DNA of 64,000 nt from Sclerodactyla briareus (GCA_026419785.1 JAODTK010002843.1:62001-126000); one strand, 5' to 3'; shown: positions 13,090 through 25,795, counted from the first letter of the stretch. Translations and numbers: made by a program. Notes: generated by a model not told the origin, from the sequence alone.

Positions 13090-13570
13090 GGGTGCGCGAA
13101 TCCCGCAAGCGCGCACCTTAGCGCGAAACACTGCCACGCTGTCCTTGCAACAGTCATATCCTCAATGGAATCGATGCCCTGGATGGCATTGCGTTCCAGT
13201 CTCGTACAGTTCTTGGTACGAACGTGTATTTCAGTGTAGGCAAATCTTTGTTTGCCGCAATGGTGGTGTATGAAATTGCGTTGCTGTGCCGTGATCGCCA
13301 GCAGACAGGTTTTTAAGGGTGACTTATTGGCAGGGACAATTGACCTGAGCTTGCTTGTTAAAAATACAAAGTCGTCTTTGTTTTCTGCGTCGTCAATGAA
13401 TTCAAACCCAGGCTATTACCCTCTGGGTAGACACACCCAGGGGCTCTAGATAGATAGTCGCGTGAGATAAAGCGAGCGCTCTTTTTCCGGACAGATTCTA
13501 ATAGGTCTATCTTCTTTTTGTTATAAGGATCCCAGGCTGAGGAAGCAAGTATAATGCAAAATGCATGCAT
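13090..13570 (-). mobile_element. LINE 3' fragment (end of RT ORF)
   Basis: Read on the minus strand from about 13560 down: ILASSAWDPYNKKKIDLLE, RKKSARFISRDY, then after slips YTFVPRTVRDWNAMPS near 13215-13170. These match the well-known C-terminal tail of Jockey-like RT ORFs (SS-WDP...LE-VQ-RAARF---DY, and later SF-PRTI-DWN-LP). Only the tail is present, so it is a 5'-truncated dead copy, in the same orientation as the fragment at the left edge of the window but a different part and probably a different family. Confidence 0.8.
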
Positions 13571-15590
13571 GCAAAAGCGGCCAGCTGGTATAACGTGATG
13601 TGATTGTGGCAAGAGCATAGCCGCAGGTGCCGGGAAAAATTGGGTGGGAAAGATGGCTGAAGAGGATAGAAAAACGGGGGGTAAATAGAAGTTGAAATTG
13701 GGAAATAACACAAATACACAGAGAATAATTATGGCACAAGTATTAAACAATCGGAACGAACATTTAATCACTCGCATTTTAATCCCGTTCAAGAATATTA
13801 CTTTTTATGAAGAGGCCACTAATATTTTCAAAATGTTTCATATTTGCTGTGGCAGCATATTTATCGCATCCAGGATCCGGCACGTGGAGCCATCACTCCA
13901 CTATGGATCCCATTACTTTGGTTTATTTAAGATTATAAAAATCAAAAAAAATGACAAGGTAGTGCCAGGGGCCATTGCCATCCAGTTCTCAGGCCTTTTC
14001 TCTCGGTATTTACTGAGCACAGCGCCGAATCGAGTGGGAATGCCACTGAGAGCCTCAGTGAACAATGCCTTCAAAATGGGTGGTTTTATTTATCATTTTT
14101 AAATCCGGCCAGAACAAAGTTCAAAAATTGAAACAGAAATTGCGGGGAACTCGGACCCCCCCGTCAGGGAATCCTGGGCGACAACACTGCCTTACATGTC
14201 ATACTTTCTGTTTCTGTTGTTTACTCGTTGTTTCTGGTCAGTACACGTAACTATTTCTATTTACAAGTTGTATTATTTCGCTGAAATAACGAGAAAAAAA
14301 ATACAGAATTTCCCTTAGTGGCCGGTGAAGTATGATTGGGCTTTAAAGTTCCGGCGGCGGTGAAACCTGGGTTGACGTGAGCGGCTGCTACACAACCGCG
14401 AAACCATATACCCCGGACACTGTATACTCGTGTCGCATGGATGGCTATATTTGACAAATCATACCGTCTGGCAAGAACTCAGGGGCTCTACATGTCCCAA
14501 ATCTAGGTCTTTGGGGTCCTCTCCACCTCCGTCCTCGTCGCCTGGCTCGCTTGATGGGCAGTCCTCCCGCAACGAATCCACAGATGGCATGAAGGGGACA
14601 GGTCGTCAGCCGAACCTTTATGCTCATATCTTTGTCACAATCGTGCCTGAGGGCCAGAAACCGTTCGCCCTGCATGCCTGGCGGTGCTCTTCACTTTCGC
14701 GCACGACTTTCATGACGGAGTGTGCACCAGGCTCTGGTTATGGCAGTGCTGGGGTCCTTTCCGTATGAAATGTCCGGGTCCCTGCTGCTCACTAGCCGCC
14801 TTACAGAGCCCGCCCTTGTTCCATGTTTGGCACATCTGAATATATGAGTATGAGGTATTTACAAAACATGTGTAAAAAACAAGTTTAGTGACTCGTACAC
14901 TTGAACGTTTTTTTATTCCTTTATGACGGCTCCGATTCTATGCATCCAGGCAAATATGTCTATATGTATATCCTGGCGGTGATTCTTGGGGGACTGGGGA
15001 TGTTCCCCTCTCCAATTTGAAAGATGCCCCCATCGACTTCCAATTTTTGACCACAGTAACTTTTGAAAAGTGGGCACCCCCCCAAAAAAAGAATGTGCAT
15101 GAACCTTCTCTCCACCGCTGCTCCATATATAAGTATAAACTTTATGTTTACATGCCCCTAAACCCACACATCAACACACGCACTCGATAACATGACTTCT
15201 GAAACCCATGATTTATTTTGCTTCGGTAAGGAAGAAATAAAAATCGGAATCCTGATTTGAACTACATAATTTCACACGCCATCATAGTAACTCAGCCGAC
15301 AAAAAAGTTTTTCGAAACTGCTTCTCATATTTTTTGAAAACGTTTAATGTTGAGTAACAGGAATGTTACTGAAACGTTTCCCTACCATTTCAAAAATGTT
15401 TTTGTATCATATTGTAGAAAAATTTCGATTTACATTGTCAAACTTAGGAGTTACAGCAAACCCAAGAAACAAAACGATAATATAAATACTTTCCAAACAT
15501 AACATAACGAACCCGTTTTGGCGCAAATCTTTTGCCACCAATGTTTTCAAAGCGTTCCTTCAAAACGTTTTGTGAAACGTTTTGGACATT
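13570..15590. other. Gene-free stretch
   Basis: AT-rich, with overlapping open frames up to 136 codons on both strands that show no family signature. From about 15300 to 15590 the sequence is rich in AAACGTTTT/AAAATGTTTT-type motifs. Similar motifs reappear in opposite sense at 19255-19320, flanking the transposon nest between them. Confidence 0.45.
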
Positions 15591-15593
15591 CGT

Positions 15594-18500
15594 GGGGCAT
15601 TCCACAGTGAAAATTGGACAAGAATGGGCAAATTAAAAAAAAAACACAATTTTCCACCTGTGAGTGCTAAAGTATTCAAGTGTACAAATCATATTTGTAG
15701 ATTCTAAAACCTTTTTCTTGAAAAAAAAAAGTTTTATGTTAATTAATAACTCGCAAAGTAAACGACCGGGAATACCGTTGCAGGAAGGGACATTATATTT
15801 CCTAGTAATGACAGGTGGACAGAAGGGAATGTATAAAACTTGTCAGGACATACTAAGTAGGTTATCCAATATCTAATTATTCAACTTCAATGTATCTGTA
15901 GGAATAGTAATTAGTACTAATTAATAAGTAAAAGTGAAAATGTCCCGTCCGCAACAAATTTCAATGTTTTTTTCCAAGAACTTTGTAATAGTCCATAGTT
16001 TTCTGTATTGTGGATTCTCTTCTTAATACAATACCCACACTCCTGTGGTTACTTTTTTCCACTCATCAATTGAACCCTATTAATTAATTAATTAATCAAA
16101 TCTGTTGCGGGAGGGACTTTCTGTTGCGGCCGGGACCATTTTTTAATTGAAGCTAAGCAGGCATTGCAGTACCTTATTTATTCTCCACTATCAAATAAAT
16201 CATTCCTTAACAACTGGGAGAATTGAAAGTGTTATCATTCATCTCTATATTTTCCAGCACTGCTAATCAGTTGTTGGAGGGCTCGAGGCCCGGGCCTCGG
16301 CCTCGAGGCCGGCCTCGAGCCAGTTTTTTTGGCGGCCTCGCTTCGGCCCCTCGGAGGCTGCGGCTCGGTCTCGGCCTCGGCTCGGATCTTCCGGCCTCGG
16401 ATTTTTGGGCCTAGGCCGGGTCTAGGCCGACAATGATTTTTTTGCTATTAAAATAAAGAACTACAATTGAAAATTTTATGTCACAAGAGGATTAAGAAAT
16501 TGTGTGAATTTCGCGACCAATTTGAATAACGTAGCATACTCGGTATCACCAAAAGACTACCGATAAAATAGACTGGCGCTGCGCTCGGACCGCCGTGCAA
16601 TTCCACAGTGCAGTGTAGAGTGCCGCTGGCCTTGCGAGCTAGCTGGCCATAGACAAACTACAGTACTGAAGGCACTTGCACTGCAAAGTGCTACTTACGT
16701 ATGTATAGCTGTGTGTACAAAGCAGGAATCTGCCCTGGCGCGGCCACGAGTGAACTCTCACTCACTGATCGCCCCCCCCCCCCCCCCCCCCCCCCCCCCC
16801 CTTAGTCGTAGTAGCGAGGTGCGAGATGAATTCTAGTCTTCAGGCATAAAAAGTGCATAAGCATGGAACATAAAATACGAAGAGTGGTCTGTTCTGCAGG
16901 ATCGTGAAGTATTTTAATTCAATATGAATTATATTTATATAACGACGGTGTTGTCTGTAGTGTGTACATGAGATAATCACAGCCAAAATGATATTTGATT
17001 TCCTATTGCCGTATATCCCCACATGGAAATTATGGTTCTGTCTTCGGCCAGCGCCGCCGTCGCATGTTAGCGCGATTACTATCCAACGCATTGCGGGTTT
17101 ACTGGAACTTTGCACACATGTTATCGAATAAAAATCTCGGATGAGTTCAAGCAATGGGAGTCGCCCAACTACCACGAGGGCGGGCATCCTGGATTTTGAC
17201 GTTACTTTTTATCGCTGAGTTGCGTGTGTTGAAACATGGCGATCGCTTGAAGGACTACTTCGTGTAGCCTCATGGGAAAACCACCATCCAGTAGTTTATC
17301 GAGTGAGAGCGACATTGTCTCTCCCGGCCACTGATGGCTCAAATATTTGGATTATACCGTTGCTGTTTACCGCCAGTCGATGTGGTTATGGTGATTTAGT
17401 CAAAGGAATCCTATGCAGTCAGGACAGTATGTGTTGTGTGCGTGTGTGTATGTGTGGTGGTTGTGTGAGTGTGTGTGGTGTGTTGTGTGTGTGTGGTGCG
17501 TGTGTGGTGCGTGCGCCTGAGTGTAACACAATACTCGACTCCACCTTGGTGGATTAAGATCATAATGTATGGGGTTCCCCATAATTGAGTATATTAACCC
17601 TATTGATTTTGGGTTAGGTTGAAGGTCATTGAGGTCAACAAACTTCAGGGCAGTAACGTCTCACTAAGCCTCTTGGCTCTCTGGTTTTGTTTTGTTGTTC
17701 GTTTGAGTCACTGTATGATTGGATTGGATGAGCGAATGTATTGCTGCAAGATGGATTTTAAAATGTAACTTTTATAGTTTAAAAAAAATTATGTGCGTTA
17801 CAACATTGATTGGAGGGGGCAGTTCATCTGCTGATTGAAATCCACCGCCCTTTGGAAGCCAGATGGTGCAGCCGAAGCAGTACTCGCTTTCTCACAGATG
17901 ATGAAAAATACTTGATGTTTTCAAAATGCAGTGCGCTGTCTAGCATCTAAGGCTAGTAACTGTCGCGTTGCACTTATGAAGAAGTCATATGAGAATGTAT
18001 TTCAGGCGGGGTGAGTAAACCTTTATAGCAAATCTCACAAGGACAATTAACATTTTCGACCAACTACATTCATATTTTTCAGTTGGGACTGACTTCAGAA
18101 GAAAATTGATGCATATCAACTGCGCTTGTCAGTCTAATTTCGGACTTCAAACGTCGTGTCTCCTATATTATTCATAATGACTAACTGTAGCCATGGGGCA
18201 GACAAAACCGTAAATTACTAAGTATTCAAACACTGGTAATTTAAAATGTATGCTGTTAGATTAGTGCCCGCCTCGGCCTCGGCCCGGGAAGGTGTGGCCT
18301 CGGCCTCGGCCTCGGCATCGAAGGTGCGGCCTCGGCATCGGCATCGGCCTCGGGGGTGCGGCCTCGGCCTCGGCCTCGGCCTTGGCCTCGGATCAGCGGC
18401 CTCGAACACAACACTGGCTGCTAATTAACCCAATTATTGGTCATACATAAACTGAAATGTCCTGGCCGTTCCGCACACTTCACACCCTTTTTCAATGTAA

Positions 18501-19231
18501 CCCCTCCCTAAGTATTCATTTTCACGTGTTTTTCTAGAATTCTCCATTCACTACTTACAATAAAACACCCTCCTGGGCCACTGTTTTCCTACTGTTACCT
18601 TCATTAAGCCTGATTTGTTAAATAATTAGAATGTTGCGGACGGGACATTCCCATTGACAGTGTATGCACTGTACTTTGACAGTAATGCACTGACTGTGAA
18701 AAGGTGGGGATGAATATTATCACATTATTATAGTGACGGTTAGGAACCCATTCTAATTAGACCCTGTCAATCATTATTGCCTCTTGATTTGGACAAAGGG
18801 GCCTCCAGTAAACTATGTTGTCCGTCCGCAACGTTGGAGAATGTCCCGTCCGCAAATCATTTTTTTTCTTTAACATTAATTTATCTGTCTAAAGAGTAAC
18901 TGCTTTGAATTTGCATTTCTATTTTTGATAGTAAACAGGATACTAAGTGTACCTTACTATAGAATTTAATTCAACTCTATCTACATTCAGAGCATTTCCA
19001 GCTTCACTTTAACCCTAAAATATCTATGTCCATTTTCTGCAACACACACTAACGAGGGTATAATTAGATAACCGTAATGTTCTTACTGAAATGAAAATAG
19101 TTATGGTTATGGCATGATAGCTGATTCTGAATAAATACATCTCCAGCCATGCAATTTATCTAATTTAAGTAATTAACGTTTTCATTGTGCAAAATGTCCC
19201 GTCCGCACGGAAAAATACTGTGGAATGCCCC
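15594..19231. mobile_element. DNA transposon with GGGGCATTCCACAGT ends, split by a hAT-like element
   Basis: The left end reads GGGGCATTCCACAGT (15594) and the right end reads ACTGTGGAATGCCCC in inverted sense (ending 19231), giving terminal inverted repeats. A 15-bp motif close to TGTCCCGTCCGCAAC is scattered just inside both ends: near 15941, 16100 and 16123 on the left, and near 18633, 18822, 18842 and 19195 on the right. Such subterminal repeats are typical transposase-binding arrays. Removing the nested 16268-18417 insert leaves about 1.5 kb with no transposase, so it is non-autonomous. No clear target duplication is seen, and the superfamily is not assigned. Confidence 0.65.
16268..18417 (+). 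mobile_element. hAT-like non-autonomous element, copy 1 (2.15 kb)
   Basis: The ends read CAGTTGTTGGAGGGCTCGAG on the left and, in reverse, CAGTGTTGTGTTCGAGGCC on the right. It is bounded by a perfect 8-bp duplication CTGCTAAT (16260-16267 and 18418-18425), with one extra G before the right duplication. CAG-type ends plus 8-bp duplications are hallmarks of hAT transposons. GGCCTC/GCCTCGG arrays lie just inside each end (about 16285-16430 and 18270-18410). The interior contains a 34-base C-run (about 16772-16801), a GT microsatellite (17430-17520) and a copy of the interspersed AGGTCA-rich family (17405-17700). No transposase frame is present. A second copy lies inverted at 48401-50395. Confidence 0.85.
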
Positions 19232-19504
19232 TCTCCTAACCTTTGTGTTACCAACAAAAATGTTTTTTCAAACATTAGCGAAACATTTTAAAAATGTTGT
19301 TAACACGTTTTTTTTGTGTTTGTAGGGAAATCATCATAGCGTATGATTTACATGTTTCCTGTAAGCTGTACTAACCCATTCTGCTACGGGCCGCATTTTT
19401 TGTAGGCATTCAACCATCAATCAAGCCTGTGTATATATTACAAGAAGAAAAACAAATGTAGTAGGAGAGTCATCACATCATTCATATACAATTGTTTTTT
19501 TTAG

Positions 19505-19625
19505 TTTAACATGCGGCGAGTTTACATGCGCAAGTTTGATGTGCGGAGAGTTATACGTGCGGGCCAAGTCATACGTGCAGCGAGTTTGGTCCTGGCAAGT
19601 TTGACCGCGGAGAGTTTGACCTTTT
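19505..19625. repeat. Short degenerate minisatellite, ~15-18 bp unit
   Basis: About seven variants of a unit such as TGCGGAGAGTTTACA follow one another (TGCGGCGAGTTTACA, TGCGCAAGTTTGATG, TGCGGAGAGTTATACG and so on). The open frame across it is a repeat product. Confidence 0.65.
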
Positions 19626-19639
19626 CCCATTTAGACTGG

Positions 19640-22600
19640 TCTGTAGGATATGCCGCGTACTTTCGGACCTCGTATATTTCACTCATTTGTGGTGCATTGC
19701 CATTAACTCATGAGGGTCTGTTCTCTTGTTACCTACTTCACATAAAAAAGCAGAAATTTCTGATTAAATCCGTTTTGCCCATAATGCGTTCCATTCGTTT
19801 TTTGGCCTAGCCTTCACTGTTCCTCATGGTAGGTCCTGCGTTACGGCGATTGAAGGGTAATATTTTGGGGGAGCACTGACACGCATACCACCAAAAAAGT
19901 CTCCAATACAAACAGTCACCCACTGTGCACTCAACCATGTAATCGCTTTGAGAACATGGCAACACCTGGAGATAGTGGGTGTTGATGGTGAGGGATATTC
20001 TGGAGTTGTACCTTTCTTGATCAAATGGTCGAATTGCTTCTTCTACAGTTTGAATTGGGTGTTTGTCAAATAGTCAATGGATAAATATTGGTCAAAAATT
20101 CTGCCCATTTTCTACACTTAACTGCTGGCAAATAGATCTATGCCTAGGCGAGCTATTGTTCCATCGGCACTTGTGGGATGGAGGTCTTTGAGTTTGTACA
20201 TTGACTTGCACCAAAATCAAAGCATCCCATCATGGTATATAAATCGTGTTATCTTGCACCTCTCACAGATATTTTTTGGTTTGTTCATTGAAATATACAC
20301 GTTTTTTTCACTTTGAGAAAATGAGTTTGGACCTGTATGTTTTTTTCCACCATTACCCCACAATGTTTACCTCTGTTACAGCCAATCCTGCAATTTGTTT
20401 TGCAATATCACAGATCCTATATTACCATATGTTAGGCCTAGTAAAAATAAAACATGTTGCGTCCCGCTTTTTTCGAAATGAGGAGGAGGCGGCCCGTTTT
20501 TTTTTCTTTTTTCGGTGACCCGACCATTGCGTATCAAGATTTTTATATACCAGATGGGTGTCCCACATTTAGCTCGAACTAATACTAATAGCAATTTCAA
20601 TTACCAGAAATGCCATAGTTACCATATCTAAATAAAATGCAACTGAGAAATACCAGCTTAGACAGGTTTGAAAAGAGGAAAAGAAGCGGGTCGAAGCAGG
20701 GTTTTGCCACTTGACCTCTCTCAAGGAGGAGGCCTCTTTTTATATTCCTTTTTTTATTAATGGTTCTACAAGGTCTACTAACCTCAACATGCTTCAAATT
20801 ATTCCTTTGTCAAGCCAAACTGATTCCAGGGAGTTAGACTCTCAAAATATTCTTTCAAAAAAAAGTTAGCCTGAATGAAGTAAAAAAAGAATTTTTCAGA
20901 TCCTCCAAAAAGGAGGCAGCGGGGGACGCTAAACATGAAATTTTTTATTTTGCCTTAGTTTTCTCCTCACACAGACTATCTAATGTTTTAGATGAATTGT
21001 AAATCTTCCAATTGCCCTTTTTCGCGTAAACAACCCTCTTGTTGCTTCAATTCACGAATGTATCGGTGGTGAACCCTCAGCACAATCATCTAATCACTTC
21101 GAAATCAAGATGAAACCCTGCTCATATGTAAAGTAGCCATCCTGTAATTTTTCAGCATTGTCAATGGTAACTGTATTAATGCCCACTGGTACATATACGT
21201 GGGCCTCATGGAGTTTGGCTTCTTAAATTATTCCCCTGTTATCACAGCGTGTTATGATGAGACTCTCATTTGCTCAGCTCTAAACTAGGGCTGTCAATTT
21301 TGTTTTTACTCTCAACACGTTTAAATCGGCCTTATTAATGTTGTTCACCGATTCAAACGTCAACCCAGAACATCAAAGCTGTTCCACAGAATTCCCCAAG
21401 CCCAAAAGTATGTTCACGTATGGAACACGTCAACCAGTGGAAAGACTAAATAGATTTGCTCAAACCGCTGGAGTTTGCCCACGATTTTTCTAGCATGATG
21501 CCATATTGGTTCAGGTAACCAATCATAATGACAGAAATTAGGACATGCCTTTTTTTTCTCCGCTGAAAGGCTGATGACTATCCGTATATTGTAACAAGGA
21601 TAAGTTAAAGAAAAGAAGACCAAGGCAGTCAGTCTGGAAGACCAATGTGCCGATGGACTCGGCAGGATTTTGAGGAGGGGGGAAATTGAAACTGAATATT
21701 CCATAATGAAATTATTCGATTAATATGCAAAGGTACGCCGTAATGATTTTTGCCCAAGAAAAAGATTGCCGTAATAAAATGAAGCTCTTGTTATGTCTAT
21801 TGCGGGTTTTTTGTCTTCTTCAAGCCAATATTTTTACAAAAGGTGTTGGGGGGGGTGCGGGAGGAGAGTAGGTTGTGTCCTATGGTTGCTTACATTGATT
21901 AGTACAGTATAAGGCGGGTCTACTTGTCAAAGATTCGGCTTCATAAGACTCCACGTAGAAGTTACTGTATGTTGTAAAGGTAATAATGAAATGAATGAAC
22001 TGGAACGAATATCAAGTTCCAGAACATAGCTGAACTGTCAATGTTTTGGGATTTCAAAACATATTTAACTGTATGGAAAATGAATCTGACATAAACTGAA
22101 AAATAGGAATTCCACAACCGAATTGGAGAGGAATTGGTCAAGATTGTCAATGATTGATTCCATATTAATATAGTTAAAACATATGGATCAAACATCGCCA
22201 TCAGCCTTGTATATACGGAGATGAAAATGTTTTTTTTCTATAATCACTACCCATCGGGCTCTAACCGCATGACTACGGCGAATAAAAAAATACAGGAACA
22301 TGGGAATTGAATAAATGGTGGTATGAGAAGTAGAGAAAGTTTCCCCGTAAATTCCATGCAGCAAAGATAGATGCTGTCGATGGCGGAAATAGTCGATGCC
22401 CGGTGCTTCCCTCTACCACACACACCCAGGAAAAGGTGCATGCACATCAACCATGGAAAACATAGTACATATGAAACAAAGCTGCCCTTTGGAACAAGCC
22501 ACAGGACTCAACTTTAGCAAACACTGTGGCACCCTTCAGGTTAAAGTTGGCGCTCATCCCTTCGACCATAGCCCGATGTGAATACACGGGGGCCAATTAT

Positions 22601-23170
22601 GGGAAACATTGGCGGAGCCATCCACAAGGAAGCAAAACTTAGTTCCAAGGAACCATTATAACTAACATCCGTGTGTCCCATATTTCCATCTTCTGAGATT
22701 CACACAGTCAAGAAGAGTCACGCAGTAGGAATAATGGTGGTGACAAAAGAGTCCAAAGCAGCGATGAAAACACAATGTAGAATGTACGAGATAATTTTGA
22801 AAAAAGATGTAAATTTCAGCCCTGTGCTGACGGAATACCTGCAGACCGAGGTCCATTGATACAAGATACCACACTATAGTTGAAAGTTGGACCTGAATGT
22901 GGACTATCCTATGCACCGAACAAGTCCGAACAATCAACAGTGTCAGCACTTGCTAAAGGAATTAGCCATAGGCATGCTAGCGTACTACAGGCATACCCCC
23001 AACCCCCATCAACTACAAGCTTACCCTGACTTTTGAGAGGGCCAGCACCACGATCGTAAACGGAAAGGCAGTACACTTGAAGAAAGTCACACTTGAAAGA
23101 AGAGAACAAATGCAATCATTTCAATAATTTGATATTCATGATAACTCATTCATGTTACTGACAGCTTACA
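19640..23170. other. Gene-free stretch
   Basis: No coding exon, RNA gene or clear repeat was recognised. Open frames reach only about 96 codons and overlap on opposite strands. Confidence 0.4.
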
Positions 23171-23184
23171 AGTTAAAGGTGGTA

Positions 23185-23283
23185 AGAGCTGTTATTTTTT
23201 ATTAACATTCTTTCTATGGCAGTAAAAGCATTATAGAGCTGTTATTTTTTATTAACATTCTTTCTATGGCAGTAAAGACATTA
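23185..23283. repeat. Direct duplication, 50-bp unit, two copies
   Basis: AGAGCTGTTATTTTTTATT starts at 23185 and again at 23235, followed in each by the same ACATTCTTTCTATGGCAGTA text. The two copies are almost identical, so the duplication is recent. Confidence 0.9.
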
Positions 23284-23780
23284 AGTACATTGCTGTGGGA
23301 AACTATCTACTAGCGGCAACTAGAAAATTCGTCACTGAGTAGGAAGCCAGCCAAGCATGGCTGACCGGCCTGGACCGATCGATCACGCTCTTGTGTTCCC
23401 ATTTGTCATACTCGGCGGGCTATTCTACTTTACAGTCAGCTATTTGTTAGGATTTTAAACACCTACGATCGAATAGGCGGTAATTGTAAGATCGACAAGC
23501 ACCCAATCGGATGTTTGGAGGTGATTGCTATGAATTGTTCCAATTCAGTAGTCAACGTTATTAAAGTCTTCTCACACTGCACACGATAGGCTAATACGCT
23601 TATAATCCGATCCTTTCTCAATGTCGATCGTGAATTATACCGATTTACTTCTTCAGCCTACTACTAGACTCGAGCGCGCTTTTCAATCATGAGTATCGAT
23701 TTGCCTGCCCACGCGAGTTTCTTCTATTCAGTTTCTGGAGGTGCCAATTTTTTAATGACCTAGTAGTAGTAGTCAAAAAG

Positions 23781-24700
23781 CAGTGTTGGAGTCGAGTCCA
23801 GCCATCCGAGTCCGAGTCAAGACAGAGTCTCAGCATCGGAGTCCGAAGTCAAGAACGAGTCCTCAAAATCCGAGTCCGAGTCAAGTCCGAGTCCTTTTGT
23901 CCGAGCCTGAATCCTAGTCCTCGAGTCCCTATTGAAACTAGGCATTTAGCAGAAACGAATAGCCTATATGTCAAAATAACAAGTTATTGCAGTTAGATGT
24001 TGCATTCCAGAAAACATTATGACAATATTGCACAATCAGACCAATGCAAGATCGTAATAAAGTTTCCCACACCAGTCCATTTAAGAGCTGGATGCTCATC
24101 ACGAAAGTTCATAGCAATGGCCATATAATTGCAATGTATCAATGCCAAAACTAACAAAATGAATCGCCTACACAGTTCCTATATAACCCTACTATGTAGA
24201 CTTCCCACTTGCTACCTACTATTTGGAAACCATATAACTTTTTCCCGTCCTGGCAGCATAGGCTATCGTAAAGTTTTTGGTTTTGTTTTTTCAAAAATCA
24301 ACACAATCGCCCCGTCTTTGGCACCGACTTCGCCCGTGAGGCGAGTGCGGCATATTCTCTTTTACGTACGTGTGCAAAAACATCTGAGACAACGTTGTCA
24401 ACAGGCGCAGCTTATGCATACTATTAGCTAAATTTCAAATTTGGGGTTGTTTCACCATGCACAAGTTTTCGATTTCCATGTTAGAATTTTGCATCATTAA
24501 ACTCCTCCTAATTTTCAGGAGTTTTTGCCAAAGATTGTTTCAAGTGGTCTTGACCCTGGACTCGGAGACGGACCAGTCCCCAGTCCAGCAGCCGATCCAG
24601 ACCGAATCCAAGTCATTGACTCTGATTCCGTCAGTCCGAGACCGATTCCTTCAAAAATTGGTCTCGAGCCCGGTCCTCGAAAAGCTGATTATTAGAGCGC
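23781..24700. mobile_element. Possible hAT-like element with GAGTCC arrays
   Basis: The left end CAGTGTTGGAGTCGAGTCC (23781) matches the CAGTGTTGGAG terminus of the hAT-like copies elsewhere in the window. It is followed by an array of GAGTCCGAGTC-type repeats to about 23930. A mirror-image array (GACTCGGAGACGGACC and relatives) lies at 24540-24690. This layout, arrays just inside both ends, is the same as in the GGCCTC elements. The right terminus and target duplication could not be located, so the right border is approximate. Confidence 0.45.
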
Positions 24701-25440
24701 TCTGCTTTTATTATTAGGATAGTTTTAGCAGATTAATTTGCACCTCGCTAGTTGTTTATTGATTTTGTGGATGGGGTTGTAAAGGACTATTTCATTGGGA
24801 TTGTGTCCAACGTTCACCACTCAAGGCGAGGTACATGCCATTAGTCAGTTGTTTCAACACTATTACTATTGTATGCATGGTATGCAAACATGGAAAAAAA
24901 CCAATTTCACCTGGCATCAGCGGTCTATTCTTTTGGTCTCCTCGCGTGATTATGTATAATTCTTTCCAAGTCCTCTTTTGGAACCCAAGGCGATATTTAC
25001 TGTACATGCCATCACAGTTCATTCAACAATATTGTCTATTGTAAGTGCTGACTAAACATCACCCAGTGATCGTGGGTCTATTCTTCGGTCGTTTCGCGTG
25101 ATTATGTCTAATTGAAAGGTCTTGCGGTGGTATAACTGGAATTCCGCTCAAGAGGTGTAACCTTAAAACAAAATAGTTTAACGTTTAGTCATCTTCATTA
25201 CCGTTCAAACGGGCCGACACTTCGTTTAAAAACTTGACAGCCCTACCGGCAAACCCTACGACCAATTAGCGCCGCCGGCAAGTTGGTGGTACGGGCGACG
25301 ACATGCTCTGTGAAAATTTGCCATGATAAGGACTAATAACGCTATTTAGTCATCCCGTGTCGTCTCAATACTACCGTAGGAAAGCATCTCTCTAGTTAAC
25401 AAGACTCGATGTTGAGGTCTATATCCCTGGATCTTTAGTA
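24700..25440. other. Gene-free stretch upstream of GTF3C1
   Basis: AT-rich sequence with a CpG-bearing patch at about 25200-25310 (several CG dinucleotides around AGCGCCGCCGGC). No TATA-like or other promoter motif is convincing. Confidence 0.35.
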
Positions 25441-25727
25441 GTCTATACACGTTCGATATACATAAACATAAATGTGCGGATCGCAAATGACTCATTGAGT
25501 TTTGAACAAGACTACACCCGGCATACTCCCAGTTGGGAAGTTTGTGGTGTGAGACTACACATGTCTACATACTGTATTCTCACAATTTTAACCATCTTCC
25601 TAAGAAGAGATGGGTACATATATTATCCTCATTTTTCCCCGAGTTTCTTATAAAGGGCAGTTTTAGCTAATCATATTCAATGTCACGTCTCTTCTGTCAA
25701 AACAAAGTTCCTTAACTTTCTTTTCAG
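25200..25727 (+). promoter_or_regulatory. Possible promoter / 5' UTR region of GTF3C1
   Basis: The first coding exon is preceded directly by a splice-acceptor-like sequence (TTCTTTTCAG ending at 25727). The true transcription start should therefore lie upstream with at least one non-coding exon. The CpG-bearing patch near 25250-25310 is the only local candidate. This is inference from position; no core promoter element was identified. Confidence 0.2.
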
Positions 25728-25728
25728 A

Positions 25729-25795
25729 ATGAGCCTTATCAGCATGCTGAATTCATTGATTATTCTGGAGGAAGTTGCACTAGAAGGCCTAGATG
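25729..25795 (+). CDS. GTF3C1: GTF3C1 coding exon 1 (start)
   Basis: Reads MSLISMLNSLIILEEVALEG then LDG and stops at a consensus donor GTAAGG (25796), phase 1. Vertebrate GTF3C1 begins MDALESLLDEVALEGLDG, so the nine residues EVALEGLDG are identical and the length fits. Two start codons are possible: 25729 and, five codons on, 25744; the latter gives the same distance to EVALEGLDG as in the vertebrate protein. A pyrimidine-rich acceptor ends just upstream at 25727, implying an upstream 5' UTR exon. This N-terminal segment leads into the first winged-helix region. Confidence 0.8.
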
